Assembly: GCA_026419785.1 (NCBI GenBank)
Contig: JAODTK010000999.1
Coordinates: forward strand, 805,070 to 869,069
Source: Sclerodactyla briareus
Taxonomy: Eukaryota > Echinodermata > Holothuroidea > Dendrochirotida > Sclerodactylidae
Direction of reading: 5' to 3'
DNA length: 64,000 nucleotides
Part shown: positions 49,940 through 61,950 of the stretch, in pieces
Layout of the letters: every line of letters begins with the position of its first letter
Numbering within the stretch: the first letter of the stretch is position 1
Notes under the pieces: generated by a model
Seen by the model: only the letters and a program-made list of their open reading frames with translations
Databases searched by the model: none
Told to the model about the DNA's origin: nothing
Position numbers and translations under genes: made by a program

Positions 49940-51290
49940 AGGTAGTGGGACACGAAGAGATGGCGTACTTTCCCGCGGCGGCCCACTCTATGTCTCCTCC
50001 ATAGGGGGTATATCTAGACAACCCGCCTTAGAGGCTAGTAATGGCGTCTCAAATCTTATGCTCTGGGCGTGCCCTCTTTGGCAGACGTGTGAGCCTAAGC
50101 AGCCGACACTCCACCCGTGTAACCTCACTCTTAAAGAAGCGGGTGAATAAGGTTGTCCAATCGGAATAAGACAGAGTTTCTTCTCGGACTGGCACTTGTT
50201 CTCATCTAGGTACCATCGTAGTGCTCTCCAACCGGGCACCGGCAAACAGCTTATCCTCACTAATTGTCGAGATGACTGCATAGCGGGAAGGAAAATGTCC
50301 GCTGGGGGTGAGCGCGGTGACTGGTTCTTCCGCCAGGACTGTGGGGTCCCGTAAGTAACCGCGCCACCCTTGGCGCTAGCCTAGAACTCTCGCTTCGTGT
50401 TAGGGCTGTAAAGCATCTGCGACGACGGCTGCAGCTGCTATCAGAAACAGCGTCTTGTGTGCCAACCGTCCATGTGGCGTTATGACGAGGCCGTATAAGA
50501 CTTCACATAACCTTAAGGACTTCGTGATCGCCCAGAGTGTGCCTAGTCTCTTCTATGGGGTCCCTCCTGTTGAAGAAACCCCTCAGCACCTGTCTAATTA
50601 CGTCATTGCTACTGCCGGTAGACCCTCTCCGAACCCTGTGTGAGCGGCTGCGATGGCTGCCCTGGAGTTCCTGATGTTGCTGGGCTGTTTTCCCTCGACG
50701 AGCGAACATGTGAGCTTAGAACCCCCTACTTGCTCTAAGTCTGCATCCATGGGATCCACAGCGTTCTCTCTGGTCCCAGGCGTAGAACTTGCTGAGTCTC
50801 GAGTCGTAAATCTTAATTGTGGATTCCCGTCTGGAATCTGTGCACGTCCGATAACACTCTTGTGGAAATGGCCCTTCGCCTGGAGCATCGCCTGCTACCT
50901 TCCACGCAGTGAGGAGAAACTGTCGAGATCCTGTACAATTGACCCTCTCTGCGTAGAAGTTTCCTTGTTGTAAGTTGGAAACTTGAACGGTCTGTCTACC
51001 AGTAGCCTGGAATAGAGGGAACCATGGCTGTTCGGCCAACATGGAGCTATCACAATCATTTCTGCGTTGTATTCTCTGAGGCTAGGAGTACCCTGCGTAT
51101 TAGCCCCAGGGAGGGAAGCGTACATATAGAGATTCTCCCCAGGAAGGAAAAGCTCCGTCCCTCCATGCTCCGGATGTGGTAGTCTGGTGGCGAACTTGTA
51201 GTTTGCTGTTCTTCGGTGTGCAAACATGTCCCCAAGGTCGTCCGAACAGGGGAAGACGTGATCGGCCCGTACGGCGTCCACGCCACTCTG
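49940..51290 (-). pseudogene. Tyrosine recombinase region of the DIRS-like element
   Basis: The minus strand starts with a linker containing HRRTANYKFATRLP and IVIAPCWP (51250-51030), a signature located between RNase H and recombinase in DIRS-type elements. Then follow LTAWKVAG (about 50910), an N-terminal core-binding region with IRNSRAAIAA..HTGFG (about 50640), QVLRGFFNRR, and the catalytic half with RALRWYLD (about 50230). The HxxR motif region (around 50045) reads HKI followed by TGA, consistent with loss of an arginine CGA codon by C-to-T change. The catalytic tyrosine is plausibly the SHYLR motif near 49950. Several frames are needed to read it. Confidence 0.7.
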
Positions 51291-51384
51291 TGTTGTGAAG
51301 TTCCTCTGGAGAGGGCGTCGACAGCATGTTTCTCCCTTCCCTGCTATATGAGACTCTCTCAGTCAATCCCCTAGCTCTCGCACA

Positions 51385-52480
51385 TCAGATAACAGCTGCA
51401 CTTTTGTCGAGGATTGTCTCGCCCTGGTTCCATCCCCCCTGGTGGTTGATATAAGCCCCTGTAGTCGTTGTCCGTTTTAGAACTGTGACCTGGTGATTTC
51501 CAATTGACCACGGTTCCACTGTCTGAGGGCGTTCGTCACTTGCCATGTTCTCGAGTGTGTTTGATGTGGAGTCTGGCTTCCTCTGGAGACCGAAAAAAAG
51601 GGGCCCCACTGGGTGCGTTGTTTTTCCCCACTTTCTCCCCACCCCCTAGGACGCATCAGTTGTGGATCGTGGCACTGGGCTTTCTCTCTCTGAAAGGTCT
51701 CCTCTGATCAAGTGTCTTTCTGCAAGTCCCCCCCTGAAGGGAAGGCCTGGCCTCCTGTGGTAATATGATCCCATTTGTCGGGTTTTCTGAGGCAGGGTTG
51801 CATTGTCTTAGAAGACACCTGATGATCGCAATCCTCAGCCGCACGCTTGTGAAGTCGACTAGACTCGCCATAAGCCTAGTAGACCGTTGCCACATCTGGC
51901 CGGTCCTCGTCCCATGGTGGAGTAGTTCGCTGGGCTATGGGTACGAGGCCCTATAAACCCTTGCCTCTGACGGGAACGCCAGCTGTCTCGTACTCTGAGT
52001 TCGGCCCCCAGATCGTCTCATCTCCCTGAGCTCGAGTGACGATTTCTTGATGTTGACTATCCATCCCAGCTCCTCTAAGAGGTCACCACTGTCCGAGTGT
52101 CCGCCTCTGCTGCGGCCTCGGTTTCGGCCGCGACTAACCAGTCGTCGATGTAGGCAAACACCATACACACCCTGTTGCCTGAGGTAGGAAAGAAATGGAC
52201 CTCGTTACCCTGGTAAACCTCTTGGAGCTGGGACAGGCCGAACGTAGAGACCGTGAATTGTTAGTCCTCTCCACATAGTGGACGCCCAGAAATTTCCAAT
52301 GGTCCGATGAATCGGTATGTGGCTAAGCATCCTTGAGATCGTGATAGTATCCCTCTGCAATCTTCTAGTAGCGGGATGATGGTCGCAAGAGTCTCCATCC
52401 TGACTTCTTTGGTTGGATGTAACTCTTGTTCAAGATTTAAGTTCAAGAGAGTGCGCCGTTTCCTTCTTCTTGAGGGGTCA
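51385..52480 (-). pseudogene. Reverse transcriptase-RNase H region of the DIRS-like element
   Basis: The minus strand shows an RTLLNL motif followed by RMETLATIIPLL (around 52455-52380), and a degraded DAYxHIPI-type site near 52300. The catalytic YIDDW box is encoded by 52138-52152, and a LLEELGWIVN helix follows at about 52070. Then come the RNase H signatures PSATIH (near 51660) and AYINHQGG (near 51440). Consecutive motifs lie in different frames. The motif order and the NHQGG box are typical of DIRS and Ngaro elements. The catalytic aspartates of the YIDD box are retained. Confidence 0.8.
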
Positions 52481-52979
52481 GGAAGAACGCGATCTGACTG
52501 CTCTCCCCTCTCGCGCTGGCACCCTCCTTGCGCCCCCTCCTCGACCACCTCTCTTATCTCTCGTTCCAAGGCGCTCCCACTGACCTGGACTGGATATTTT
52601 TCCCATGCCTCTGTGGGGGGGAAAGTGTGGCAAGTCTCCCCCTCCCGTAGGGAAACTCTGGTAGGGTGGGCACCTCTAGGGTCTACCCCCGCGGGACTGC
52701 CTGCTCGTAGGCCCGTCTGATACCCCCTGGAAGTACCCTCGGGTAACTTGCCACGTCTAGCTCGGACCTCGGCCCTCTTCCGCCCCTGTCGGAGGACGGC
52801 CTCTGAGCCCCTGAAGCCTCGGGATCTCTCTGTGCTTCTGCGTCTCCCTGAGATCGACCTCTTGAGTAAGGCCTGCGGACCGTCGGCCACAAAAATACTC
52901 CGTCCGACTATCTTCAGGGCCTCTCTCTTCCTGTAAGTGAGTATCGAATCTCCCCCCGAAAAGTCTGGACCCGTCATCG

Positions 52980-55270
52980 GCGCTGGCGATCTGCTCTAAT
53001 ATCTCTGGTAGACCATTTTAGTGGTCCCAACATCACTCTCTGCGTTCGGCTGTAGCCTTGACTGCGATGCTGCGAACTGGTCGAAGATCAGTCCTGTATG
53101 TAGGCCGCTAAATCGTAGCGATCAACTCCGTATCTCTCCCTTGAATCTTGCTCGACGCACAGCGTCGAAGGCCTTGTTGGTTTATCTTCTGAGAACGCAT
53201 GCTGTGGAGGTGTATCTGACCCTCTCTAAAGGCCCTGTCGACCTCCTGTAGGACCAAGTCGAGCTTCGCGGAGGACTGGTTACTACACTTTCCTGAATGT
53301 TCAGACCCCTTGTAGGACGGTAGCTTCTCCTTGCGGTCTCTGAGAATGTCTGGTACTCTGAAGAGTTCGTTGAACTGGCTCTCTTCCACTCGGAAGGAGA
53401 TCGGCTTGCACTGTGTGCTGCCCACTTCCTCCTAGACGCCAAACTGTGGAAACCTCCTACACTAGACATCCCTTGGCAGCGTTGTGGCAGAGGTTAGGGG
53501 TAGAGGTAACGAAAGCACGAGAAGACGTCTGCGGGCCCACTCTCTCTACGCCTCTTAGTGCTAAGTCAGGGGCAAGCCCTCCCTAAGTCCTGTTAGAGGG
53601 CGCTGTCGAGAGAACGGCTTTAGGTGTTGTCTGACGTGATCCGCTGAAAGTTCCGCCTGAACCAAGTGTCCCTGGTCCTCCCAGGCACTGAAGTCTCGTC
53701 ACGGCTGGGATGTAGTCTTCTGTTCCTACAATTGTCGTCCACCGAGGAAACGGTGGCGGGTCTGAGTAAGTTTGCTTCTCCCCCTGGGTAGGCCCTGACC
53801 CAAACAAGTCCGGTTCCCAACTGGCCGGAAGGCTTGATCGTGGAATCCCCAATCGGTCCCGAGGACGCTGTTGGTTTCCTGTTTCTGGAACCTGAGTTGG
53901 CCCCCGATACGAGAGGATCACCTGGTCCTCTGAATCCTCTTGGTCTGCCTGGATCTCTTATTACCAGTACCGTCGTACAGGACCTGATCGCCTCCTCACA
54001 CCACACTTGTGGGTTCCTCCTCGGCCCACTCCTTCATCCTGGTCTCCTCGAAACACGCGTCCCAAACCTGATCTCCCTCAACTGGGGCGGAGCCTGTGGG
54101 TAGCTCGTGTTGGGACCCAGCGCCTGGATGATGATGGAGATTCCAATGGTTGGCTGGATGATCGAATATTGCTGGTTGGACGTGACGATCCAATGCCGCT
54201 TTGTTCCATAAGCCCGGCTCTGTTCCAATGGCCGGCCTTGTTCCAACAGGCGGTTCTCTCCCAAAGGTCGGCTGCTCGGCGGAGACGTTGGGACGGTTGA
54301 GCTGTCGCACAGCTGGCCGGTACTGATCTGTTGTGCGCTTTGTTGTGGCCCCTGTACCAACGTTTGGTTCTGCCCCGCAGGTCGGTTATGCACCACTGCA
54401 CCGGCTTTGTTCCACCTGCCGGGCTTGGTTCTGCTGGCCGGCTTGTCCGCGTCGGCTTAGTCGAAGGTCGGTCTGTTCTGCTAGCCGGCTTGTCCAGACA
54501 TCGGCTTTGTCCCGAAGGCAGGCCCTGTTCCACGGGTTTGTTCTGTCCCGACAATCGGCCTAGTTCCACTGGTCGGCTCTGTTACGCCTGTCGCGAATAA
54601 TTACGACGGCAGGCTTTGCTCCCGTGGTGAGCCTGTCCGCGGTGTGCTGGGGTCCAGTTAATCGGCTTCTGCTCCGATGGCCGGTTCCGCTCTACCGGCC
54701 GGCTCTGTTCCACTGCCGGCTTTGTTCCATTAGCGGCTCCTGACAACCGCATCTGGGATAGTGGATCCCCGGATCATGCGGGTCCCTGACTCTGACGATT
54801 GGAGGCTTCTCTTTCCCGGCTTCCTTTTCTCGGCGTCCTGGGCCCCAAAGGGAACGGGGCGTGCGACGACGGTAACAGACTGGGGCGTCCTCCCCGGGCG
54901 AAGCTTTTTGCTCTGGCTTTCGCTTTCCCCTTCGTCGGTCTCGGGTTCCCTGGCCGGTCTGGTTGGAGAAGCCACCACCTGCTCCCAGGGACATCTGGGG
55001 CACTCTGGCGGCCCGAATGAGTTGCGGAAAACCTGCTTTCTCTGGATTTCCCCGCCTCTTCCCCCACCGTCTCTGCCTACTGAATCCCGTTGGGTGGCCT
55101 CCTTGGCCTGCTTCTACTTCAGTTCTACTCAACCACTGCTGAATCTCGTCACAAAGTTTGTCGGTCCGTCTGGCAAATCTAACATCTCCCGGTCGGTTTG
55201 CACGGACCGGCAGCGAGGCAAAGCTCGTGGTATCCCAGGTGGGGAAAGTAATGGTCTCCTATGACTCGGA
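52980..55270 (-). pseudogene. gag-like region of the DIRS-like element
   Basis: The 5' part of the element on the minus strand. It starts with an Arg/Lys/Gly-rich segment (54692-55132), then a long stretch of short degenerate peptide repeats rich in EQS, NRAG and GQ (about 54100-54740), then a segment with SFRVEESQFNELFRVPD (53108-53425) resembling gag regions of other DIRS-type elements. The frame changes often. The role would be nucleic-acid binding and particle assembly; this is inferred from position and composition only. Confidence 0.5.
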
Positions 55271-55683
55271 ACTGGTGGGCTAAGTGGATGGCTAGATAAA
55301 GTACGAGCTCTGAAAAAACCAACTCAAAAGTCAGAGTATTTTGACGCTATACGAATCATACGTCTTTCAACAAGTCCCACAATCGTCAACAAAACATTTC
55401 TAACACCTAAGTACAAAAAGTCCGCAAAAAAAGAAAAAAAAAGTCAAAAAACTTAGTCAGCTCCTTCGATCCGTTTCTGCGACGTTTACGTGAGGCTGGC
55501 ATGAACGGAATGACGGGTTGCCGGCACCAAGCTACAAGAATATGGCAGATCCCTGCGGCTAGTAGGGGGTGTACTGCAAACGTAGTGGTAAAAGTTAAGT
55601 ATCATTTTGCGCAATAAATTGTAATCAGATTGTTCACACAACCTGATAACTACATACCATTTTCCCACGTTCGGCCATCCAAT

Positions 55684-55716
55684 TCGTTCTAATGAGCATT
55701 AGTAAATTCCTACTAA
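55684..55716 (+). repeat. Direct repeat flanking the DIRS-like element, right copy
   Basis: TCGTTCTAATGAGCATTAG followed by TAAATTCCTACTAA. It is the partner of the copy at about 49166-49200. Confidence 0.6.
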
Positions 55717-58269
55717 TTTTTTTTTTTAAATTTTGTCACGTTTAGGCGAAATCCGCTAATAAAGAGTGTGAGACGCACCACGGAAACACACACACACACA
55801 ACCAAAGTGATCGCTAAATCGTCGGCTTGGTGCAGGCGAGACAAAAAAAGACGCACAATTCAACAGACCCGCTGATCGAGTTGTGACTGACTCGCGATTG
55901 TCCACCATGCAGTATCACTATCAACCAGACACGAGAAGCATATCCCGTCCTATAACAAAGGGAGTAGTCCTTGAAAACCACATTTTCGCATCCATGCCCA
56001 AAATGTGAACCCAAAGAAGATCAATCAGTGATATTCATCCTGAAGAATTCAAAAAAATGAGATTATGGTCAATGGAACCCTGTATCACCACCCCCTTATC
56101 ATTATCTATCCTATTGCGAAGATGATCTTCCATTTGTCCAAAGAGATTGGTACTTACCATAATCATAGACATAAGTTCACTAGGTCTGGTTTTCATTTAC
56201 CTCTTCTTCATTTATTTCACTGGAAGACATCTTCAGGGGAAAAAATCATCCAGTTACTGCCAACAAAACGGCACTCCTGAGGTCACTTTTCTCTGTTCTA
56301 AATGATGTGGCAAGTAGATCCAAATCAAACCGCTCAAATCCTACTCATGTGTGTCTAGCCGGCAGCAATGTTTCCATCTTCAGTCATCTCAGATTGTGCA
56401 ATCCCGACTAGAAGAAAATTCGTGTCTGTAAAACAGTGAGTGGAAGGAATCAAATAACCATTAATGTGTACTACTAGTGCCACCAGTCATTTCTGTTACA
56501 TTTTTTCAGCATGCCTGCAAGTTATCTTTTTGGGGTTTTTCACAATCTCCGCATTTTTGACGACCAGTGACCCCTGCTCACACAAAAAAAAATCTGTTCG
56601 GAACTACCATGAGAAAGCATTATGCCAAATTTCAGCTAGATCAGACAAGCATTCAGATTCCACGTGTCCAAAAGGTTTTCAGAATTTGACCTCTGCTGAC
56701 TGCAGATGACTTCTGAGGCTCTGACGACCCCAAAACAATAGGAATCATGTATTCTGTGGGGAAGTGGGGGCCTATCTATCAAGTATGAATTCATCATCAA
56801 TACAGTGCGATCGAGTATCGTGTCAACACGGCTAGGCAATCACATACATACACACATCTGCACACACTGTAATGTACTGATAGATTACTCTGACTTCGTA
56901 AGAAATCAAATAAATCACAAGAAGGACACTCCCTCCCAGATTGACGAGCCAGTGCATCCTGGTCTATGAGTGAACTACATTCATAAAACCAATAGGCGAG
57001 GTATATAAGTGTATGAGAAACATGACAACAATATTGATTTTTTTTTCTGTCATTGCTCAAACAACAGGCCATGAATGAGTGCCATTCATGCGAGTAAACC
57101 AAAGGTCGCTTATCAAAAAAAAAGAAGTTACAACTTAAGAGAAACAGAATGTCAAATGACCCCGAAACACAAGAGTTGATCGACAATTACACACAACCAT
57201 CCTGGCGAAAAAAATCACACATCTACCCGCTCAGTAATGCCATTACCACTTCCATAATCAGTGTCAACATCACACATCTTCAACCAGCTGATTGAATTAC
57301 CCAGCGTTCATTGCAATTTGACAGTTATCAAATTAAAAAAAAAAAAAAAAAAAGGCTGATGTAATCAAGTACTCGTACAGCATACGTCATTCAACACGGG
57401 TGGAAATGCACATGTACAGTCGTACAGCATGAGTGCCAAGAACAAAGCTACAGTCTTGGTTTGGAAGCAGTCTTGATGATTTGTTGAGAAGGGAATAACG
57501 GGAGTCTATAACTTGCATCTGTATATTCCAGTAGTTCGCACTACAAAACCGGGGCGATAGCTTCCGATCACCCAACAACTGATGAATCGATCAGCGGTCT
57601 CCTTCTTTGGACCAATAGGCAAGTCTCCTACCGGCCCCATGGAAACTGTCCAACAAATGCTGGGTGGATCAATTCCGACTTTGGATTCAACCCCACCGCC
57701 TATCTCACTGCTCACATTCGAAACCTGAAATGGTAATAGCCTAAAGGCTCGGCCATAGTGCGCTACTGGTTCCAGAATTCACCTGACTATCGGGCCTGGC
57801 GCATGATTCCGCAGCTGTCCCAATGTTTGTCTGTTAGTGCCCGTATGTGATACGATGCCATCGAAATTAACCCAGTGTTTAAGTTTTGAGGCAATATGGT
57901 GTGCGGTATTATTGGGGTTACAGCCTCCCTCTTGCCAAGTTTGTCTCCTGATCCATCTCTGAACAACACATAGAACATTATGGCTACACAAGTTACACCG
58001 TATAGGCTGGTCCTACCGTTCCTGCTTCCCAGACATGGTGTACTGGAGCTCCAATGCAGAGCAGGAGTCAGTGTGTGGAGCCATGTTGCACGCCCCAAAC
58101 AGAGCCCCACACAGTAGGTATAGTGACATGACGTTTGGGCGACATCAATTTGAAATGCTCGGGTGACAGCCTCCTTAGTTCTGAACGTAACATTCATTAG
58201 CCCTAGTTTGTCTCGTGATTATGTTATGAAAAATATATTTTGGCCAGATGCATCGATTTGGGTATTTAT
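55717..58269. other. No supported gene; one dimer-repeat copy
   Basis: 56560-56830 is a forward copy of the dimer repeat (ACCATGAGAAAGCATTATGC, AAAGGTTTTCAGAATTTGAC, AACAATAGGAATCATGTATT). A CA tract lies at about 55785-55801 and an A-run at about 57334-57352. The minus-strand open frame at 57787-58197 (136 codons) has no recognised domain. Confidence 0.45.
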
Positions 58270-60345
58270 CAATTATATCCAGCAACACTGTAAGTGTTCG
58301 GGGGATATTATGGTTTGGCCGTGTGCACGCCGTCTCCGCTGCCGTCGCCGCGGCTCGCCCGCCGCCGGAAAACTTAGGCGTTAGCGCTCTCATTCTTAAA
58401 CATTTTCCGATTGACCCAACACTTGGTACACAATGTAGTATGAGTAAAAATCACGGATAAGTTCGAAAAGGGCTATATCGTATATTTGGTGCCCCTCTAT
58501 TTTGCGGGTTTTTTCGCAAAATTTCAAGTTTGGCGATTACACGAAACGTGGTGGTGTGGGAGTGTTGGAGCAGAAAAAATGGCGACAATTTCAAGGTCAT
58601 CCGAGGTCAAGTGTGCATTCTTTGGCCCGTAGCCTAATTATGAGCTTAAGTTGTGATATTTCAAACTTCCTTGATTTTCATGAAACTGGGGAATAGGGCC
58701 AACTATAAGTGCAGATGAATTTTCCCAATGTGGCCAAGGTCACTGGAGGTCATCTTGCAGACTAATTTGCATAATAGTTGCCCAATTAGCAATTAGGCAA
58801 ATTTATAAACGTTGTTGGATTCTCCAAACTTGGTGAGTCGGACCTCTAACAGTCCCGATGAATTATTCATGCGTTGAAATCACTGAAGGTCCTTATGTGG
58901 TGTAATGTAATATTCGTTAGCATAATTAGAATAATTAAGCAATTATTTTCTCAAACTTTAGGGATTGTTGAAGAAACTTTGTGAAAGGGACTACTCCAGT
59001 CCTGATTTTATTCAATAGCATCAAGATCATGAGGGTAAATTTTGGGACTAATTTGCATAGTGTCCTGATCAGTAAAATGATGGTTTAATACTTTTTTCGC
59101 AATAAACTTGGAATGTTAATTGGAATGCAATATGCTTATATGAGGGATGCATCACATGGAGTGTAACAATTTTTCATAAAAAACCGCATGGATTGGAAAG
59201 CATTAAAGGTACTTGGCGGGTCAAAAACTGATTTAGTACTTTTCGCCCAATAGCACTGGGTGGTTCATCAGAATGCAAAATGCTCTAGGAGTGGGATGTA
59301 TCACATTGGAGAGTAACAAATTCTCATAACAACTGTCAGATCATTTAAAGGTCATCGGGGTCACTTAAGGGTCATCAAAAATGTTCTGTTTTTTGGTATA
59401 ATCGGGAAGTGACTATCTGCGAAGGCGGGAAGGTTCACCATGGTGATGTAATTGTGACTGCATGTGTGTGACCTTGACCTGATTGACCTTTGTCGGGTGT
59501 CATGTGGTTGTTTTAAAGGTCAGAATCTTGACAAATGTGGCTTATTTAAGAGTTAGGCGGCAAAAAGAAGGGGAAAACGGTATTTTTGGATATGTGATAG
59601 AGTGTGTGTGCTATATGGATGGAAAGAACTCCCGCTTCGATCGGACACTTATTGGTTCGTTCACGGGGTCAAAGTTTCAATTTTATACCTTTTTCGCATA
59701 ACATTGGGAAATGTCATTGGAAGAAATATGCTGCCAGGAGTGGATGTATCACATGAAGTGTGTAACAATTGCCATAAAAACCGCCAATTGTTCATTGAAG
59801 GTCCACTTAGGGCAAAAACTGATTTGCGTACTTTTGCAATAGCACGGGTGGTGGTCATCAGAAGCAAAATGCTCCAGAGTGGATGTATCACATGGAGAGA
59901 TAAAATTTTCATAAAAAATGTCATACATTAAAAGGTATCGAGGTCACTTGGGCACTTCGGGTCAAGAACTGTTTTCTGGCCGGAATCGGAGAATGAATAT
60001 CTCAGGCGGAGGATCACCAGTGGGATATAATTGGTGACCCTGCTGTGTGGGACTCTGAACCTGAATTTGACCTCTGTCGGGTGGCCATGTGGTTAAAGGT
60101 CGAATCTGAATGATGTGCGTAATTTAAGGATGCAACTTGTCCGGGGCTGTAGGGGTTTCTTGCCTCATAACAATTAACAAGGGCATATGGAATTGCCCAT
60201 TTACCTGTACACGTGTTGTCGCTTAACAAGTTAGAATGTCTTCTTTCCCGAAAATTGTCCGGTTTAATGTTCACCAATTTCTGAATAAAGATGCGGGGAG
60301 ATGATACGTTTGGCGTTTTGACCAGCCTGACATTTCTAGTAACAT
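58270..60345 (-). repeat. Long interspersed repeat A, copy 2 (inverted relative to copy 1)
   Basis: Read in reverse, this block parallels 30985-33740. It includes the CCGGACAATTTTCGGGAAAG segment, the two roughly 600-bp-spaced GAAGGCGGGA/AGGCGGAGGA positions (about 59418 and 60004), the TTGCCTAATTGCTAATTGGG segment, the GCCGCCG-rich stretch at 58330-58375 and the terminal hairpin at 58275-58307. Differences are mostly small indels. No reading frame is conserved between copies. Confidence 0.75.
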
Positions 60346-60893
60346 GGAGTACCACGACATTATAACCCCCCCCACCCCATAGCTTGTTTCCGTTGCCATC
60401 CTCCGTTGTTTATTACGCCTCTTTCTCAAGGAGAGAAGGGTGAAGTTTCCGTCAATACTCAATACGTCAGGCTATGGATGAGACCCCTTTCTGGCAAAAA
60501 CCCTCCTACCCCGCTCCTCTCAAACAGCCCTCCCCGGACATCACTACCAACGCCGTATCTCCTGCCATTTGCATGCCATATGATACCTTGTGGGCGCCAG
60601 TTGACCCTCCACCATTACCTCACGGTCACGCTACTATCTATATGGAAGGGCTGCATGGAATTCACTGAAATAATGGTTTCGTAGGTCCCGTGTTTATGGC
60701 GGCAAATAGGGCCGAGAAGCTCATTTCGAGGCCAATGTCTTCTTCTGGCTACGTCACTACCACAACATTCATCAAAAACCCCTGATTTTATCACTAAAAC
60801 ACCTGTTCATGCTAAACTTCCCCCAAAAGCCGTTGACGCAAGTTTATTACTGCATTGCACAATTTAATCCATCTGATAAATTTATCGTACGAT

Positions 60894-61950
60894 CAGTGCT
60901 CGAAATATCTACCGATCAGCAGTTGTCCGTCGCGGCTTCTAACTCGTAACTTCCACTAGCACGAACAGAAATTTGACTAGCCCTATAAATTTATAAGGCG
61001 ATCCAACCGCTCGCGCTCGTCGGCCGACAGTAAAGACACAATATATTTCCGTTTTTTCGCAATGGTAATAATCCGATTCCTCAACCCATTTTTTGTTAAA
61101 CATGAGCCCTATTGTATAAATATTACAACAAACTTTTTTTTTTTCTCCCCACGACTCAATATTTGTTTAGAATCTTAAATACAATTAAAGAAATAGAATC
61201 CACACATATGTATTTCTTGTTATTTATACCACTCGACACAGTCACTTGTTTTACCGACCCGTTTCGATGCAAAATCCTTAGGGCTATCCAGGGCTGTTTG
61301 CAGCGTGAGCAACATTTCACTAAATGATTAAACGAGCGTAATGCAAGCAATTTTTTTGTCAACTGCTATTGTACAAGATACCAGATATCAATCTATTGCG
61401 GGTTGATATTTTCAGCCGATAGGACATAGAACAAAAACCCGATGAGTGCTTTCTATTGACAGTTCCAACCGACATTAGACCGAATTGGTACTACTACATA
61501 TTGAAACTTTATGCGAGAATATCTGATGCCACTCACCCCTCGTGAACACCGTGGTTGCCCAGGTAGTATTACAATGCTTTAGAGCAGTACAAGCTTGTGC
61601 TGTCACCGTAACGGGCATACACGAATGCTGCCCTTGCCCGCACGCAGTTCATACGTAGTGGCCTACGCAAACTGTACACACTACAGAATACAGGGCTCCA
61701 AGGCTACAACTACAACTTAACGAACGGTGATCTTTTTTGGCGGGGAGCTGGGACTGGGCCGCTTATGACAAGTCATTGATGGAGTTTAGGATCAGTCATG
61801 TGTTTTTTATTTTTAGTGGCCTATGCCTAGACCTTAAACTGAATTTTACCTCACTAGCCTGACGGCCAGCTGCACAAGTTTCAGTAGCCCGAACTGAACT
61901 TCTAGTAGCCGCTGGGGCTAATATCGGGCTTACGTAAATTTCGAGCACTG
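60894..61950. mobile_element. hAT-type non-autonomous element, second family
   Basis: CAGTGCTCGAAAT at the left end (60894-60906) is repeated as its exact complement at the right end (61938-61950). The CAGTG start fits hAT termini. Both subterminal regions carry degenerate ACTAGCC/CTAGTAG motifs. The flanks are CGTACGAT on the left and CGTGAACGAT on the right, identical if GA was inserted, so an 8-bp duplication is possible. Internal open frames are short and unrecognised. Confidence 0.6.

Larger units (their letters stand above)
49354..55512 (-). mobile_element. Degenerate tyrosine-recombinase retrotransposon (DIRS-like)
   Basis: A GC-richer 6.2-kb block on the minus strand encodes, in order, a gag-like region, reverse transcriptase, RNase H, a linker with an IAPCWP motif, and a tyrosine recombinase. 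This is the order of DIRS/Ngaro elements, which integrate through a circular DNA intermediate using the recombinase instead of an integrase. CATTCCGTTCAT at 49354-49365 is a perfect inverted repeat of 55501-55512. Similarity continues inward for roughly 50-60 bp with gaps, as expected of DIRS-type inverted ends. Numerous frameshifts and stops show that this copy is non-functional as sequenced. Confidence 0.8.

Noticed and set aside
52376-52720. Plus-strand open frames within 50-55 kb as genes
   Set aside because: They are antisense shadows of the minus-strand retrotransposon in GC-rich sequence. All recognisable motifs are on the minus strand.
49354-55512. LTR retrotransposon or endogenous retrovirus
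   Set aside because: No long terminal direct repeats, protease, integrase or envelope region is visible. The tyrosine-recombinase motifs and inverted ends fit a DIRS-like element.
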